Below are positions 17,048-25,809 of a DNA stretch of 64,000 nucleotides, piece after piece. Every line of letters starts with the position of its first letter. Within the stretch, counting starts at the first letter, position 1. The notes beneath the pieces were generated by a model. It was not told where the DNA came from. It saw only the letters and a list, made by a program, of their open reading frames with translations, and made no database searches. The stretch spans positions 1 through 64,000 of the forward strand of contig MKSF01000003.1 of NCBI GenBank assembly GCA_001897155.1, written 5' to 3'. Source of the stretch: Bacteroidetes bacterium 47-18 (GTDB lineage: Bacteria > Bacteroidota > Bacteroidia > Chitinophagales > Chitinophagaceae). The translations under genes were made by a program, and so were the position numbers.

Positions 17048-19057
17048 ATGAGATCTATCGGTATTATTTTAATGATCTGGATATCCTTTATATCCGTCAG
17101 GAGTTATGCACAGGAGCGCTTTCATTGGGTGAACCGCATAGGCGGGCAAACCGGCATGAGCCGGGCAAATGATGTGACATCGGACAAAGAAGGCAATACA
17201 TACATTACAGGACACTTTACCGAGCTTGCTGATTTCGATCCCGGAGCAGGCACAAGGATATTAGACGGGCAGCCCTTTGGAGGCGTTTATCTTGCCAAAT
17301 ATGATGCTTCAGGTCAGTTAGTCTGGGTGCAACAATTTGCATCCAACGTTCTGGGACCTTCGGGAGAAAGAGGTAATGCTGTTGCAACCGATGATTCCGG
17401 TAATGTTTTTATAGTAGGACAGTTTAAGGGGACACTGGACCTCAGAACAAGAACGAGCACTCATATAAGTTTCAGAACGAGCGGAGGTGAAGATATTTTC
17501 TTTATTAAGCTCAATAAGGCCGGGCAGATTCTCTGGGCTAAAAAGTTCGGGAGCAGGTATGATGATTTCTGCTACAGCTTAGCAACTGATGAACTCGGCA
17601 ATATCTACATAACCGGGGAAAGCGGCGGCGATATGGATTTCAATCCGGGCACCACCAATCAACAGGTATTGGGATATGGGATATTTTTAGCTAAATATGA
17701 TAATAACGGAGAGTATCTCTGGGCCAATACAATCGGTGTCGGGGCAGGTAAAAATGTCAGGACAGATGATAAGGGTAATGTATATGTTACCGGTTATATC
17801 AATCGTACTTCTGATTTTGATCCCGACACAAGCGCTGCCATTATTAATACAAATGGCGGACAGGACATCTTTGTTGCCAAATACGACAATAATGGAGTGT
17901 ACCTGTGGGCTAAAGGCATTGGGGGCAGCCGGAACGATTTTGGCAATTCAATTGCAGTGAGCCTGTCAGGAGATGTATATGTGACGGGTGGATTCAGCGG
18001 AACCGATATAGACTTTGACCCCGGTCCAGGCACCAGATACCTGTCTACACCATACAGGAATACCAACCTCTTCCTCCTGAAACTGGACAATATCGGCAAT
18101 TTCCTGTGGGCGCACAAGCTGGGTAATGACAGTACCAACACCAATGTCGACGGTCAGTCTATAGCCTTAACGGACCAGGATGATTTTTTCATCACGGGTG
18201 CCTTCAGGAGACAGGTTGACTTTGATCCGGGTCCCGGGACGCATATTCTGAGTGCGGTTGGAGGCAGTTACAGCGATATCTTTATTGCCAAGTATAACAA
18301 AGATTGTGAGCATATCTATTCCTATAATATCGCAGAACCGGATGCCTACAACAATAGTGTCGGCTACGCTGTAAAAACAGACAGGAAAGGTTGCGTCTAT
18401 TTCGCCGGCGCTTTTTGCTCACTATCCGGAGTTGATTTTGATCCGGGTCCTTTTAGTACCAATACGCGCAGCGTTTCAGGACTGAATATTTTCCTTTTAA
18501 AGTTTTCCCTGGTACCGGTTGCTCCCATTCATTTATCCGGCACTTTTGACCATAGTAGGGTGTCGGTACAATTAAATTGGGAGGACCGTTCAGATGACGA
18601 AGATGGTTTTATTGTAGAACGATCGCACCGGGATTCCCAGGCCTATTTCAGGATTGCGGATCTGCCGTCCAACACCGTAAGCTACGAAGATGCTTCCGTC
18701 ACGACAAATAATGTATATCTTTACCGCCTTGTCAGCTATAATGATTACGGTGAATCCTATTACTCCGATATTGCCTCAGTGAATACCACAGTAACCGATA
18801 TACCAACCCTGGATAATGACCCGGGTGTGTATTTATTCCCGAACCCGGCGTACGATTATCTTTATATTACATCGGCAGCGCATTACCAAGATGCAGACTT
18901 CTTTATTACCAATATTGAAGGGAAAGTTCTCCTGCAAGGTATATTAGATAAAACGCAGGCTACCATTTCGACTTCCGGACTACCCGGTGGCGCTTATTAT
19001 TTACATATTAACAGCAAAACGTCATCTTTAACAAAGAAATTCGTGGTACAGCATTAA
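17048..19057 (+). CDS. SBBP-type beta-propeller repeat protein with FnIII and T9SS type A sorting domain
   Basis: A 669-residue secreted protein. A signal peptide covers residues 1-21 (ends SYAQ). About 460 residues of repeats follow, each of 55-60 residues, with the pattern G.N.Y.TG.F....DFDPGPGT...........FLAKYD.NG.YLWA; the D-F-D-P-G block recurs about six times, which resembles SBBP beta-propeller repeats. A fibronectin type III-like domain lies at about 495-585 (LNWEDRSDDEDGFIVERS), and a T9SS type A sorting domain (VYLFPNPAYDYL) closes the protein. It is probably exported and cell-surface attached; the ligand is unknown. It is transcribed alone, with a terminator at 19090. Confidence 0.88.
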   Translation: MRSIGIILMIWISFISVRSYAQERFHWVNRIGGQTGMSRANDVTSDKEGNTYITGHFTELADFDPGAGTRILDGQPFGGVYLAKYDASGQLVWVQQFASNVLGPSGERGNAVATDDSGNVFIVGQFKGTLDLRTRTSTHISFRTSGGEDIFFIKLNKAGQILWAKKFGSRYDDFCYSLATDELGNIYITGESGGDMDFNPGTTNQQVLGYGIFLAKYDNNGEYLWANTIGVGAGKNVRTDDKGNVYVTGYINRTSDFDPDTSAAIINTNGGQDIFVAKYDNNGVYLWAKGIGGSRNDFGNSIAVSLSGDVYVTGGFSGTDIDFDPGPGTRYLSTPYRNTNLFLLKLDNIGNFLWAHKLGNDSTNTNVDGQSIALTDQDDFFITGAFRRQVDFDPGPGTHILSAVGGSYSDIFIAKYNKDCEHIYSYNIAEPDAYNNSVGYAVKTDRKGCVYFAGAFCSLSGVDFDPGPFSTNTRSVSGLNIFLLKFSLVPVAPIHLSGTFDHSRVSVQLNWEDRSDDEDGFIVERSHRDSQAYFRIADLPSNTVSYEDASVTTNNVYLYRLVSYNDYGESYYSDIASVNTTVTDIPTLDNDPGVYLFPNPAYDYLYITSAAHYQDADFFITNIEGKVLLQGILDKTQATISTSGLPGGAYYLHINSKTSSLTKKFVVQH

Positions 19058-19089
19058 GATAACAACCTGTAGCAAATACAACCTATAAG

Positions 19090-19115
19090 AGGCTGCTCCG
19101 TACCGGCAGCCTTTT
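19090..19115 (+). terminator. Terminator after the SBBP-repeat gene
   Basis: AGGCTGC / GCAGCCT arms (19090-19096 / 19106-19112) followed by TTTT, 33 bp after the stop. Confidence 0.75.
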
Positions 19116-19246
19116 ATTCATTTTATCCTCTCCAGCATCCAGGTTCAGGTTTTCCGGATCACACCAAATAAAAAAATGTCCCATAGTAAAAACTACAGAA
19201 CACTATTAGACTTGAAACAAAAATGACTATCTTGTGAGCATTAAAA

Positions 19247-19276
19247 AGAGACCACATTGTTTAAAATGTGATCTCT
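19247..19276. other. Hairpin in the 340-bp gap before gltX
   Basis: Arms AGAGA-C-CACATT and AATGTG-A-TCTCT pair with one mismatch around a six-base loop. It lies 122 bp beyond the gltX stop (minus strand) and could be its terminator, though the T-tract is poor. Nothing else is visible in 19116-19397. Confidence 0.5.
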
Positions 19277-19397
19277 AATAAATAACATTAAACAACTCAC
19301 CTATATAGACGGAGGCCGTTGGTCTTTCGTTGGGTCAGGCCGGAAAAAATATTTAAGTTTTAGAACTCATTAACATATCCTGCGCCTGCAATCCTTT

Positions 19398-20927
19398 TTA
19401 TAATTGTGCCAGCGCGGCTTCAATCCTTTCTTTACAGGCCGCCGCTCCTATAATTTCCATAATATCCATGACGTTAGGGCCAAACTTGCCGCCTACCAGC
19501 ATGATCCTTAAAGGCAGCATCAGCTCTCCTTTTTTAATGCCGGAAGCCGCTACTGCCGTTTCAAAAGAGGCATTAATGGATTCGTGATCCCAGGACCCTA
19601 CCGCGTTAAAGTTATCAGACCATTCCCGGTAGAAGGCTGCTTTTTCAGGCGTCCATTTTCCCCTGATGCTGTCCAGGTCAATCTGCTCCGGGGCCCTGAA
19701 GAAAAAGGCCGACTGCTCAGCGAAATCCGCCAGTGTGTGGCAGCGGTCCTTCACCAGGCTTACCACCCTGACCAGCACATCCTTATTATCCACGGGCAGT
19801 CCCGCCGCTTCGAGGAACGGGAGTACCCCGGCAGCCAGCACAGCATTATCCGTTCTTTGTATATGTTGCTGGTTGAACCATTTGGCTTTTTCATAATCAA
19901 ATTTGGCGCCCGACCTGGAGATCCTTTCCACGCTGAATGCCGCCTCCAGCTCCGCCAGGCTGAATATTTCCTGTTCGGTTCCCGGGTGCCAGCCCAGGAA
20001 TGCCAGCATATTAAGGAAAGCCTCCGGCAGAAACCCTCTTTCCTTAAAGCCGATGGTCTTTTCGCCGGTCTGGGGATCCGTCCAGTCCATGGCAAATACC
20101 GGGAAGCCCAGGCGGTCACCGTCACGCTTGCTTAATTTACCGTTGCCATCGGGCTTCAGGATGAGCGGCAGGTGCCCGAAATGCGGCATATCCTGCTCCC
20201 AGCCCAGCTTTTTCCACAGCAATACATGCAGGGGAGCGCTGGGCAGCCATTCCTCGCCCCTGAAAATATGCGATATCTTCATCAGGTAATCATCCACCAC
20301 CACGGCCAGGTGATAGGTAGGCATACCGTCGCTTTTCAATAATACTTTATCATCCAGCAGGCCGGTATCATTGCTGATGCTGCCGCGGATAAGATCGTCA
20401 AACTGTATGGTCTCGCCTTCCGGCATCCTGAAGCGGATCACATACGGGATACCGGCCTCCAGCAGCGCATCCACCTCACCGGGCGGCATGCTCAGGGAAT
20501 TACGCATCCGCATCCTTGTCGTGATGTCATACTGGGGTGAAGGATTTTCCGGGGTCTTGAGATCCTCACGCATCTTCTCCAGCTCCTCCGGCGTATCAAA
20601 AGCGTAATAGGCGTCACCCTGCACTATAAGCTGCTCCGCGTACTGCCTGTACATGGGCTTACGGTCGCTCTGGCGGTAGGGGCCGTAAGGACCGGATTGC
20701 AGCGGGCTTTCATCGGTTACGATACCACACCATTCCAGGCAATCCACTATATACTGCTCTGCTCCCGGGACAAACCTGGTCTGGTCGGTATCTTCCACCC
20801 GCAATACCATTTTCCCGTTATATCTTTTAGCGAATAAATAATTGAACAATGCGGTACGGACACCTCCCAAATGAAGCCCACCGGTAGGACTGGGTGCAAA
20901 ACGCACTCTGACGGATCTTGAATTCAT
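19398..20927 (-). CDS. gltX: Glutamyl-tRNA synthetase, class I
   Basis: A 509-residue enzyme that charges tRNA-Glu. The HIGH-type motif is HLGG (19-22) in RFAPSPTGGLHLGGVRTALFN, and the KMSKS-type motif is KLSKR at about residue 262. The C-terminal anticodon-binding region is full length. The minus-strand promoter element TAAATTTG (20932-20939) ends only 4 bp before the ATG, so the mRNA is probably leaderless or nearly so. The ATG is nevertheless secure because MNSRSVRVRFAPSPTG is the standard N-terminus. No neighbour shares its strand closely. Confidence 0.96.
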   Translation of the reverse strand: MNSRSVRVRFAPSPTGGLHLGGVRTALFNYLFAKRYNGKMVLRVEDTDQTRFVPGAEQYIVDCLEWCGIVTDESPLQSGPYGPYRQSDRKPMYRQYAEQLIVQGDAYYAFDTPEELEKMREDLKTPENPSPQYDITTRMRMRNSLSMPPGEVDALLEAGIPYVIRFRMPEGETIQFDDLIRGSISNDTGLLDDKVLLKSDGMPTYHLAVVVDDYLMKISHIFRGEEWLPSAPLHVLLWKKLGWEQDMPHFGHLPLILKPDGNGKLSKRDGDRLGFPVFAMDWTDPQTGEKTIGFKERGFLPEAFLNMLAFLGWHPGTEQEIFSLAELEAAFSVERISRSGAKFDYEKAKWFNQQHIQRTDNAVLAAGVLPFLEAAGLPVDNKDVLVRVVSLVKDRCHTLADFAEQSAFFFRAPEQIDLDSIRGKWTPEKAAFYREWSDNFNAVGSWDHESINASFETAVAASGIKKGELMLPLRIMLVGGKFGPNVMDIMEIIGAAACKERIEAALAQL

Positions 20928-20931
20928 ACTG

Positions 20932-20939
20932 CAAATTTA
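20932..20939 (-). promoter_or_regulatory. -7 element TAAATTTG placed for a leaderless gltX mRNA
   Basis: CAAATTTA on the plus strand. The G of TTTG is 5 bp before the A of the start codon, the same spacing as at the ABC-F gene (23860). Confidence 0.6.
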
Positions 20940-21050
20940 CATTAAGATTACAGATGTGACCGGCATTCCTGCCAAATTCTTTAAATCTTAATTTTTTATG
21001 AAATTTCAAATATATGCAACCATTATGTAGGATTTTCTGTAATTGATAGT

Positions 21051-21058
21051 TATCTTTG
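21051..21058 (+). promoter_or_regulatory. -7 element TATCTTTG for the NlpC/P60 gene
   Basis: Exact TAnnTTTG match 42 bp before ATG 21101. It excludes the upstream in-frame TTG at 21056, which overlaps it. Confidence 0.6.
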
Positions 21059-21100
21059 AAGCTTGACATTCACACAACTTGTTTCATACATAACAACCTT

Positions 21101-21760
21101 ATGAAGTTAATGCTACGTATTTTAGGGTTATCTGTAATGACGCTCGCCTCTGTTTCAGCTACCGCACAGAAACGCATGGCCAGTAATGACAGAAATAAAA
21201 AACCTGCAGCTTCAGCGCCACAATTCATGGATAATGTGGTGATAGAAAACAATAACGAGGTGGTTACCACTACGACCACAACCAAGAGAAGCTACCGTGT
21301 AGTAGACAATAACATCCAGGCCGCCAACGAGGAAGAGCCTGCCGAAAATACCAAAACAGCCAAGAACAATATTGAAATAGGCAAGAAGAAAGGCAATACT
21401 GCCCTGTATAGCTTTATAGACGACTGGTATGGCACACCATACAGGTACGGAGGCGACAGTAGGAAAGGTATTGACTGTTCCGCTTTTGTAAGAGAATTAT
21501 GCTCGGAAGTGTACGGGGCAAGACTGCAGCGTACTTCAGCAGCACAATTTGAAGAAACGGAATATATCAGCGATGCCGACCTCCTGAAAGAAGGAGACCT
21601 GGTATTCTTTAAGATCAGGAGCAGGAACATCTCCCACGTGGGCCTTTACCTCGGAGACGGCAAGTTCGTCCATTCATCCCGTTCCAAAGGTGTAGTGATC
21701 AGCAGCCTCGAAGATGCTTACTGGAGCCGTTATTATGCAGGCGGCGGAAAAATAAAATAA
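21101..21760 (+). CDS. NlpC/P60 family cell-wall peptidase
   Basis: A 219-residue secreted cysteine peptidase. A signal peptide covers residues 1-23 (ends ATAQ). A low-complexity linker (24-100) includes a run of threonines. The NlpC/P60 domain (about 101-219) follows: WYGTPYRYGG, catalytic Cys126 in IDCSAFV, His179 in ISHVGLYLGDG, and His191 in KFVHSS as a probable third polar residue. Such enzymes cut the gamma-D-Glu-DAP bond in peptidoglycan stems. The start at 21101 fits the promoter at 21051. The tRNA-Gly promoter begins just after its stop. Confidence 0.93.
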   Translation: MKLMLRILGLSVMTLASVSATAQKRMASNDRNKKPAASAPQFMDNVVIENNNEVVTTTTTTKRSYRVVDNNIQAANEEEPAENTKTAKNNIEIGKKKGNTALYSFIDDWYGTPYRYGGDSRKGIDCSAFVRELCSEVYGARLQRTSAAQFEETEYISDADLLKEGDLVFFKIRSRNISHVGLYLGDGKFVHSSRSKGVVISSLEDAYWSRYYAGGGKIK

Positions 21761-21765
21761 AAAAA

Positions 21766-21797
21766 TTTGGAAAAATAAAAGTGGGTTCATATTTTTG
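21766..21797 (+). promoter_or_regulatory. Complete Bacteroidota promoter for tRNA-Gly (-33 TTTG, -7 TATTTTTG)
   Basis: TTTG at 21766-21769 and TATTTTTG at 21790-21797 are separated by 20 bp, close to the known Bacteroidota arrangement. The tRNA starts 15 bp downstream. Confidence 0.7.
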
Positions 21798-21811
21798 CAC
21801 CCACAAAACAC

Positions 21812-21884
21812 GCAGAAGTAGCTCAGCTGGTAGAGCATAACCTTGCCAAGGTTAGGGTCGCGCGTTCGAATCGCGTCTTCTGCT
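21812..21884 (+). tRNA. tRNA-Gly, anticodon GCC
   Basis: 73 nt. The acceptor arms GCAGAAG and CTTCTGC pair perfectly. The D-arm has GCTC...GAGC, and the anticodon stem TAACC/GGTTA encloses loop TTGCCAA, giving GCC (Gly). The T-arm has GCGCGTTCGAATCGCGT with the standard TTCGAAT. The discriminator is T. The 3' CCA is not encoded. Confidence 0.96.
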
Positions 21885-21892
21885 CATAACAT

Positions 21893-21922
21893 AAAAAGAC
21901 CATCCTTACGGATGGTCTTTTT
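21893..21922 (+). terminator. Terminator of tRNA-Gly
   Basis: Perfect 13-bp hairpin (AAAAAGACCATCC / GGATGGTCTTTTT) with loop TTAC, starting 9 bp after the tRNA. It also lies 17 bp beyond the stop of the convergent DUF7619 gene and has an A-tract on its other side, so it may work both ways. Confidence 0.93.
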
Positions 21923-21938
21923 ACTTATAGCTGCCCCT

Positions 21939-23759
21939 TTACTCTTTTACTACTTTGAATATCCGGGTCTCACCGCCGGGCGCCATGCACCTGATAACAT
22001 ATACGCCAGCGTTCCAGTCAGACACATCAAAAGCATTCAAGCCCTTCTCCAGGCTGTAGCCTGCTACTTTCCTGCCCGTAACATCATAGATATCCGCCCG
22101 TATGGCCATACCATTAAGATTATCTACCCGGATGACATCTTTTACAGGATTGGGACGGATGTTCAGCCGGATGGACGCCTGCCCGGAAGTGATCCCGTTA
22201 GGATGCAACTCATTCAGGGTCGTATTGGTAACGACAGGATCATTATAGTCAAAAAAGATATGTGCCGTATTTTCGATCTGCTGCCCTTTGCGCAACCCTG
22301 CTTTCGGAGCGATCTCATAAATGATATATCCCTTATTCTGCTCAGGGCGGTTACGTCCGGGCAGCCCTATATCATTAAAACGCAGCTTCAGCACATACCG
22401 GCTGCCGTAAGCATCCAGGTCGAGGTCGAACTTATGGGTAGCTCCTATTATTTTAAGGGTGCTGACATCAAGCAGCACTGACAAGGTATCCAGTATATAC
22501 ACATAAAAGGCTGTATCGTTGCCTAAATTCTCAAAATCAATGATATACCTGATAGGTGCGGTGGCATCTGCCAGGTAATGTTCCGGGATCGAGGTTTTCT
22601 GGTTGGGATCCCAGCTTGACAGGACGGTCTCGTATTTACTGTACGTATTGTTGGATGGTACAGCATCTCCGGTTACCGGGAAAATAGTAGCTTCCTGTAA
22701 TACGGTATCTCCCTGCCGCGGCACACTGTTGGCACGCAAACGCAGGTCAACCCGTCCATGTGCTGCCGGCGGCAATGTTCCCAGGTTAAAGGTAATCACA
22801 TTTCCCGCTATGGTATAATTGGTATGCGAGGTGCTCACAAAGTCGTAATTATCCGGGATCGTATATTCTATATGGGCATTCCTGGAACCTGTATAATTGT
22901 TAAAATACTCCAGCGTGACATAACTGAAGGAAGACTGTACCCTGATAGCGCTGTGCACCTGCAGGATCAGGTCGGGCGTACTGCTTAACTGAATGCCCAT
23001 CTGCACCTGGTTATTCCTGCCTGACAGCGTATCCAGCCGCACCCGGAACTCATTACCCGGCAGGCAGGTGGCATTATTGAATAACGGCCTTACCAGGAAT
23101 TCATCGTTCGTTACAGCGTTGGTATCGAAAAGGTTCAGTCCCCTTCTGAATTTGGATGCACTGGAAACAATCCTGTCAAGCACGTTATTCCTGTAAACCG
23201 CCATTTCCGGGTGCCAGTGATGGTCATCAAACCGGTCGTAATAACAATCATTGTCCATATCCGTGAACCATACCACATTCATGGTCCTGCAATCCCTGAT
23301 CTCCTTCCAGTAATATACAGGGCACATGGTATATTCATTTCCAAAATCTACCTGGTCATAGATGGTATCTGTTGCAGGATTAAAATAAGGCGCCCATGAA
23401 ACACCGCTAAGCAGGTAGACCGAAAGAATAGGATACAGGTATCGCATCTCCACATTCATGGAATCAATATTGAACCAGTAATCATACACTTTATAGAACC
23501 GGTTATTGATCACCGTAGCGGTATCAATCTGGACTATAGGATTGCCCCCGACATTTGTCACCAGGTTAATGGTCGCAAACGCCCCGTCACGGGTATTCAC
23601 CGTTTTACCGGTATAGACCAGCTTTTTTTCCCAGTTGGTCGTCACGGGGTTAAAGGTACAGGTGTCGTACCATTCCACCTTTTCAAAAGCAGGCTGTTGC
23701 GCCCTGCCTGCCACAGCCAGCATGAATAGCCAGGCAAAGAGTAAAAATCTTTTTTCCAT
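21939..23759 (-). CDS. Secreted DUF7619-type protein with T9SS type A sorting domain
   Basis: A 606-residue protein. A signal peptide covers residues 1-20 (ends GRAQ). The N-terminal 250 residues are of unknown type and rich in aromatic residues (WFTDMDNDCYYDRFDDHHWHPE). A conserved-repeat/Ig-like segment follows at about 255-375. The DUF7619 module (SSWDPNQKTSIPEHYLADATAPIRYIIDFENLGNDTAFYVYILDTL, given here as a span at about 378-505) ends in AHIFFDYNDPVVTNTT, a signature of this Bacteroidota family. A type A sorting domain (RPNPVKDVI...GVYVIRC) closes it. Function is unknown; expected to be exported by T9SS. The N-terminal start overlaps nothing and faces the ABC-F gene divergently. Confidence 0.87.
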   Translation of the reverse strand: MEKRFLLFAWLFMLAVAGRAQQPAFEKVEWYDTCTFNPVTTNWEKKLVYTGKTVNTRDGAFATINLVTNVGGNPIVQIDTATVINNRFYKVYDYWFNIDSMNVEMRYLYPILSVYLLSGVSWAPYFNPATDTIYDQVDFGNEYTMCPVYYWKEIRDCRTMNVVWFTDMDNDCYYDRFDDHHWHPEMAVYRNNVLDRIVSSASKFRRGLNLFDTNAVTNDEFLVRPLFNNATCLPGNEFRVRLDTLSGRNNQVQMGIQLSSTPDLILQVHSAIRVQSSFSYVTLEYFNNYTGSRNAHIEYTIPDNYDFVSTSHTNYTIAGNVITFNLGTLPPAAHGRVDLRLRANSVPRQGDTVLQEATIFPVTGDAVPSNNTYSKYETVLSSWDPNQKTSIPEHYLADATAPIRYIIDFENLGNDTAFYVYILDTLSVLLDVSTLKIIGATHKFDLDLDAYGSRYVLKLRFNDIGLPGRNRPEQNKGYIIYEIAPKAGLRKGQQIENTAHIFFDYNDPVVTNTTLNELHPNGITSGQASIRLNIRPNPVKDVIRVDNLNGMAIRADIYDVTGRKVAGYSLEKGLNAFDVSDWNAGVYVIRCMAPGGETRIFKVVKE

Positions 23760-23859
23760 ACATTCTTATTTTAACGTTCCATTAAAAGACGTAAACAGAA
23801 GGCTAAACCTTGGGCCAGGGGGGAATCTTTTTCTGTTTCTTCCTGCATTCCCATTTCGC

Positions 23860-23867
23860 TATCTTTG
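23860..23867 (+). promoter_or_regulatory. -7 element TATCTTTG placed for a leaderless ABC-F mRNA
   Basis: Exact TAnnTTTG match. Its G is 5 bp before the A of ATG 23872, so transcription would begin at about the start codon. Confidence 0.6.
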
Positions 23868-23871
23868 CAGC

Positions 23872-25767
23872 ATGCATTATCTATCTGTAGAAAACCTTAC
23901 CAAGACTTACGCGGACAAACCTCTTTTTGAAAATATCAGCTTCCACATCAACGAAGGTGACAAGATAGCCCTGGTAGCCCTTAACGGGACCGGCAAATCA
24001 TCGCTGCTGAAGATCATCCACGGGAAAGACCTGGCAGATGAGGGAAAAGTATGGATACATAAGGATGTCAACGTGGTTTTCCTGGAGCAGGACCCGGTCC
24101 TGGATAATGACAAGAATATTTTAGATAACATCTTCCAGTTCGACCATCCGGTTATCAACGCCATACGGCAGTATGAACAGCTTGCAGACCAGGACAGCCC
24201 GGACCCGCTGCTGATGGCAGAGGCCATGCGGATCATGGACGAGCTGAATGCCTGGCACTTTGAGTCGGTGGTCAGGCAGATACTGGGCAAGCTCAACATC
24301 CACCACCTCGACCAGCCGGCAGGCACCCTGTCCGGCGGACAGCGCAAGCGCATTGCCCTTGCCAAGATACTGATAGATATGGACCTGGAGCACCGCCATA
24401 CCCTGCTGATACTGGATGAGCCCACGAACCACCTGGACGTGGATATGATAGAATGGCTGGAACATTACCTGGGCAGAGATAACGTCACCCTCCTGCTGGT
24501 GACCCACGACCGGTATTTCCTCGAAGCCGTCTGCAACCAGATCATAGAGATAGACAACGGCACGCTGTACACCTGCAAGGGAGATTACGAACAATATATG
24601 GAACAGAAGGCCATCCGCTATGAGCAGGAGCAGGCCAGCCTGGAAAAAGCACGGAACAGGTACCGTAAAGAGCTGGAATGGATGCGCAAGCAGCCCAAGG
24701 CCAGGACCACCAAATCCCGGGCACGCCAGAATGCCTTTTACGAATGGAAAGAACGGGCTACACAGAAGCGGCCGCAGGAAAAGCTGGAGCTGGCCATGAA
24801 AATGGAACGGCTCGGCGGCAAGATACTGGAGCTGAAGAAAGTGTATAAATCCTTCGGCGATAAAGTGATCCTGCAGGGATTCGACTATACGTTCCGGAAA
24901 GGCGAACGCATTGGCATTATTGGTAAGAACGGCGTCGGTAAATCCACGTTCGTCAATATGCTGCTGGGCAAGGAGCAGCAGGACAGCGGCAAGATCAATA
25001 CCGGCGAGACAGTGGTATTCGGCGACTTCTCCCAGGAGGGCCTGCAGGTGAAGGAAGATATGCGGGTCATTGAGTATGTAAAGAACATAGCGGAGTTCTT
25101 CCCGCTGGCTGACGGTACCAAGCTGGGCGCGGCCCAGTTCCTGCAACGCTTCCTGTTCTCACCGGAAAAGCAATACACCTATATCTCCAGGCTGAGCGGC
25201 GGGGAGAAAAAGCGCCTGCAGCTCCTGACCATACTGTTCAGGAATCCCAATTTCCTGGTGCTGGATGAGCCCACCAACGACCTGGACCTGCCTACCCTGG
25301 GCGTGCTGGAGGAATTCCTGCTCAACTTCCCGGGATGTATCATTATCATCTCGCACGACAGGTATTTCATGGATAAGATCGTAGACCACCTGTTCGTTTT
25401 CGAGGGCGACGGGGTTGTCAGGGACTACCCGGGCAATTTTACCCAGTACAGGCTGGAAGAGGTATTCACCAAAAAGCTGAAAGAGGAAACCGAAAAAGCA
25501 GAGCAGGTAGCTGTCACAGCACCGGTAGCGGAGCAGCCCGCCATCGCTGCCGGTAAAAAGTTATCCTTTAAGGAAAAACGGGAGCTGGAACAACTGGATA
25601 TGGACATTCCAAAGCTGGAAGCAGAAAAGTCCCGCCTGGAACAGGAGATGAGCACCGGGGTCATGGAGTATGAAGCGCTCCAGCAGGCTGCCGAAAGGAT
25701 ACAACGGATCAACAGCGAGCTGGAAGAGAAAGAGCTCCGGTGGCTGGAGCTCAGCGAAAGAAATTAA
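23872..25767 (+). CDS. ABC-F family ATPase (Uup-like ribosome-associated)
   Basis: A 631-residue soluble protein with two ABC domains and no membrane segments. The first Walker A is ALNGTGKSS (about 37-45), with signature LSGGQRKR (about 153) and Walker B LLILDEPTNHLD. The inter-domain linker (about 245-300) is basic and helical, with KARTTKSRARQNAFYEWK. The second Walker A is GKNGVGKST (about 352), with LSGGEKKRL and LVLDEPTNDLD. The tail (about 540-631) is a charged coiled coil, as in Uup. The Uup group acts on the ribosome or on branched DNA intermediates. ATG 23872 begins MHYLSVENLTKTY, the standard family start; a longer open frame upstream is antisense to the neighbouring gene. Confidence 0.93.
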   Translation: MHYLSVENLTKTYADKPLFENISFHINEGDKIALVALNGTGKSSLLKIIHGKDLADEGKVWIHKDVNVVFLEQDPVLDNDKNILDNIFQFDHPVINAIRQYEQLADQDSPDPLLMAEAMRIMDELNAWHFESVVRQILGKLNIHHLDQPAGTLSGGQRKRIALAKILIDMDLEHRHTLLILDEPTNHLDVDMIEWLEHYLGRDNVTLLLVTHDRYFLEAVCNQIIEIDNGTLYTCKGDYEQYMEQKAIRYEQEQASLEKARNRYRKELEWMRKQPKARTTKSRARQNAFYEWKERATQKRPQEKLELAMKMERLGGKILELKKVYKSFGDKVILQGFDYTFRKGERIGIIGKNGVGKSTFVNMLLGKEQQDSGKINTGETVVFGDFSQEGLQVKEDMRVIEYVKNIAEFFPLADGTKLGAAQFLQRFLFSPEKQYTYISRLSGGEKKRLQLLTILFRNPNFLVLDEPTNDLDLPTLGVLEEFLLNFPGCIIIISHDRYFMDKIVDHLFVFEGDGVVRDYPGNFTQYRLEEVFTKKLKEETEKAEQVAVTAPVAEQPAIAAGKKLSFKEKRELEQLDMDIPKLEAEKSRLEQEMSTGVMEYEALQQAAERIQRINSELEEKELRWLELSERN

Positions 25768-25782
25768 TATTATACATTATTA

Positions 25783-25790
25783 TACATTTG
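25783..25790 (+). promoter_or_regulatory. -7 element TACATTTG for the flippase gene
   Basis: Exact TAnnTTTG match ending 19 bp before GTG 25810. Confidence 0.55.
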
Positions 25791-25809
25791 TCTGCATAAA
25801 CATTACCAG

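Noticed and set aside
23635-23871. A 79-codon N-terminal extension of the ABC-F protein
   Set aside because: It is antisense to the DUF7619 gene, crosses the promoter, and the standard family N-terminus starts at 23872.
24121-25146. A 341-codon minus-strand open frame
   Set aside because: Antisense to the ABC-F ATPase, which has two complete ABC domains; the peptide has the composition expected of a reversed GC-biased frame.
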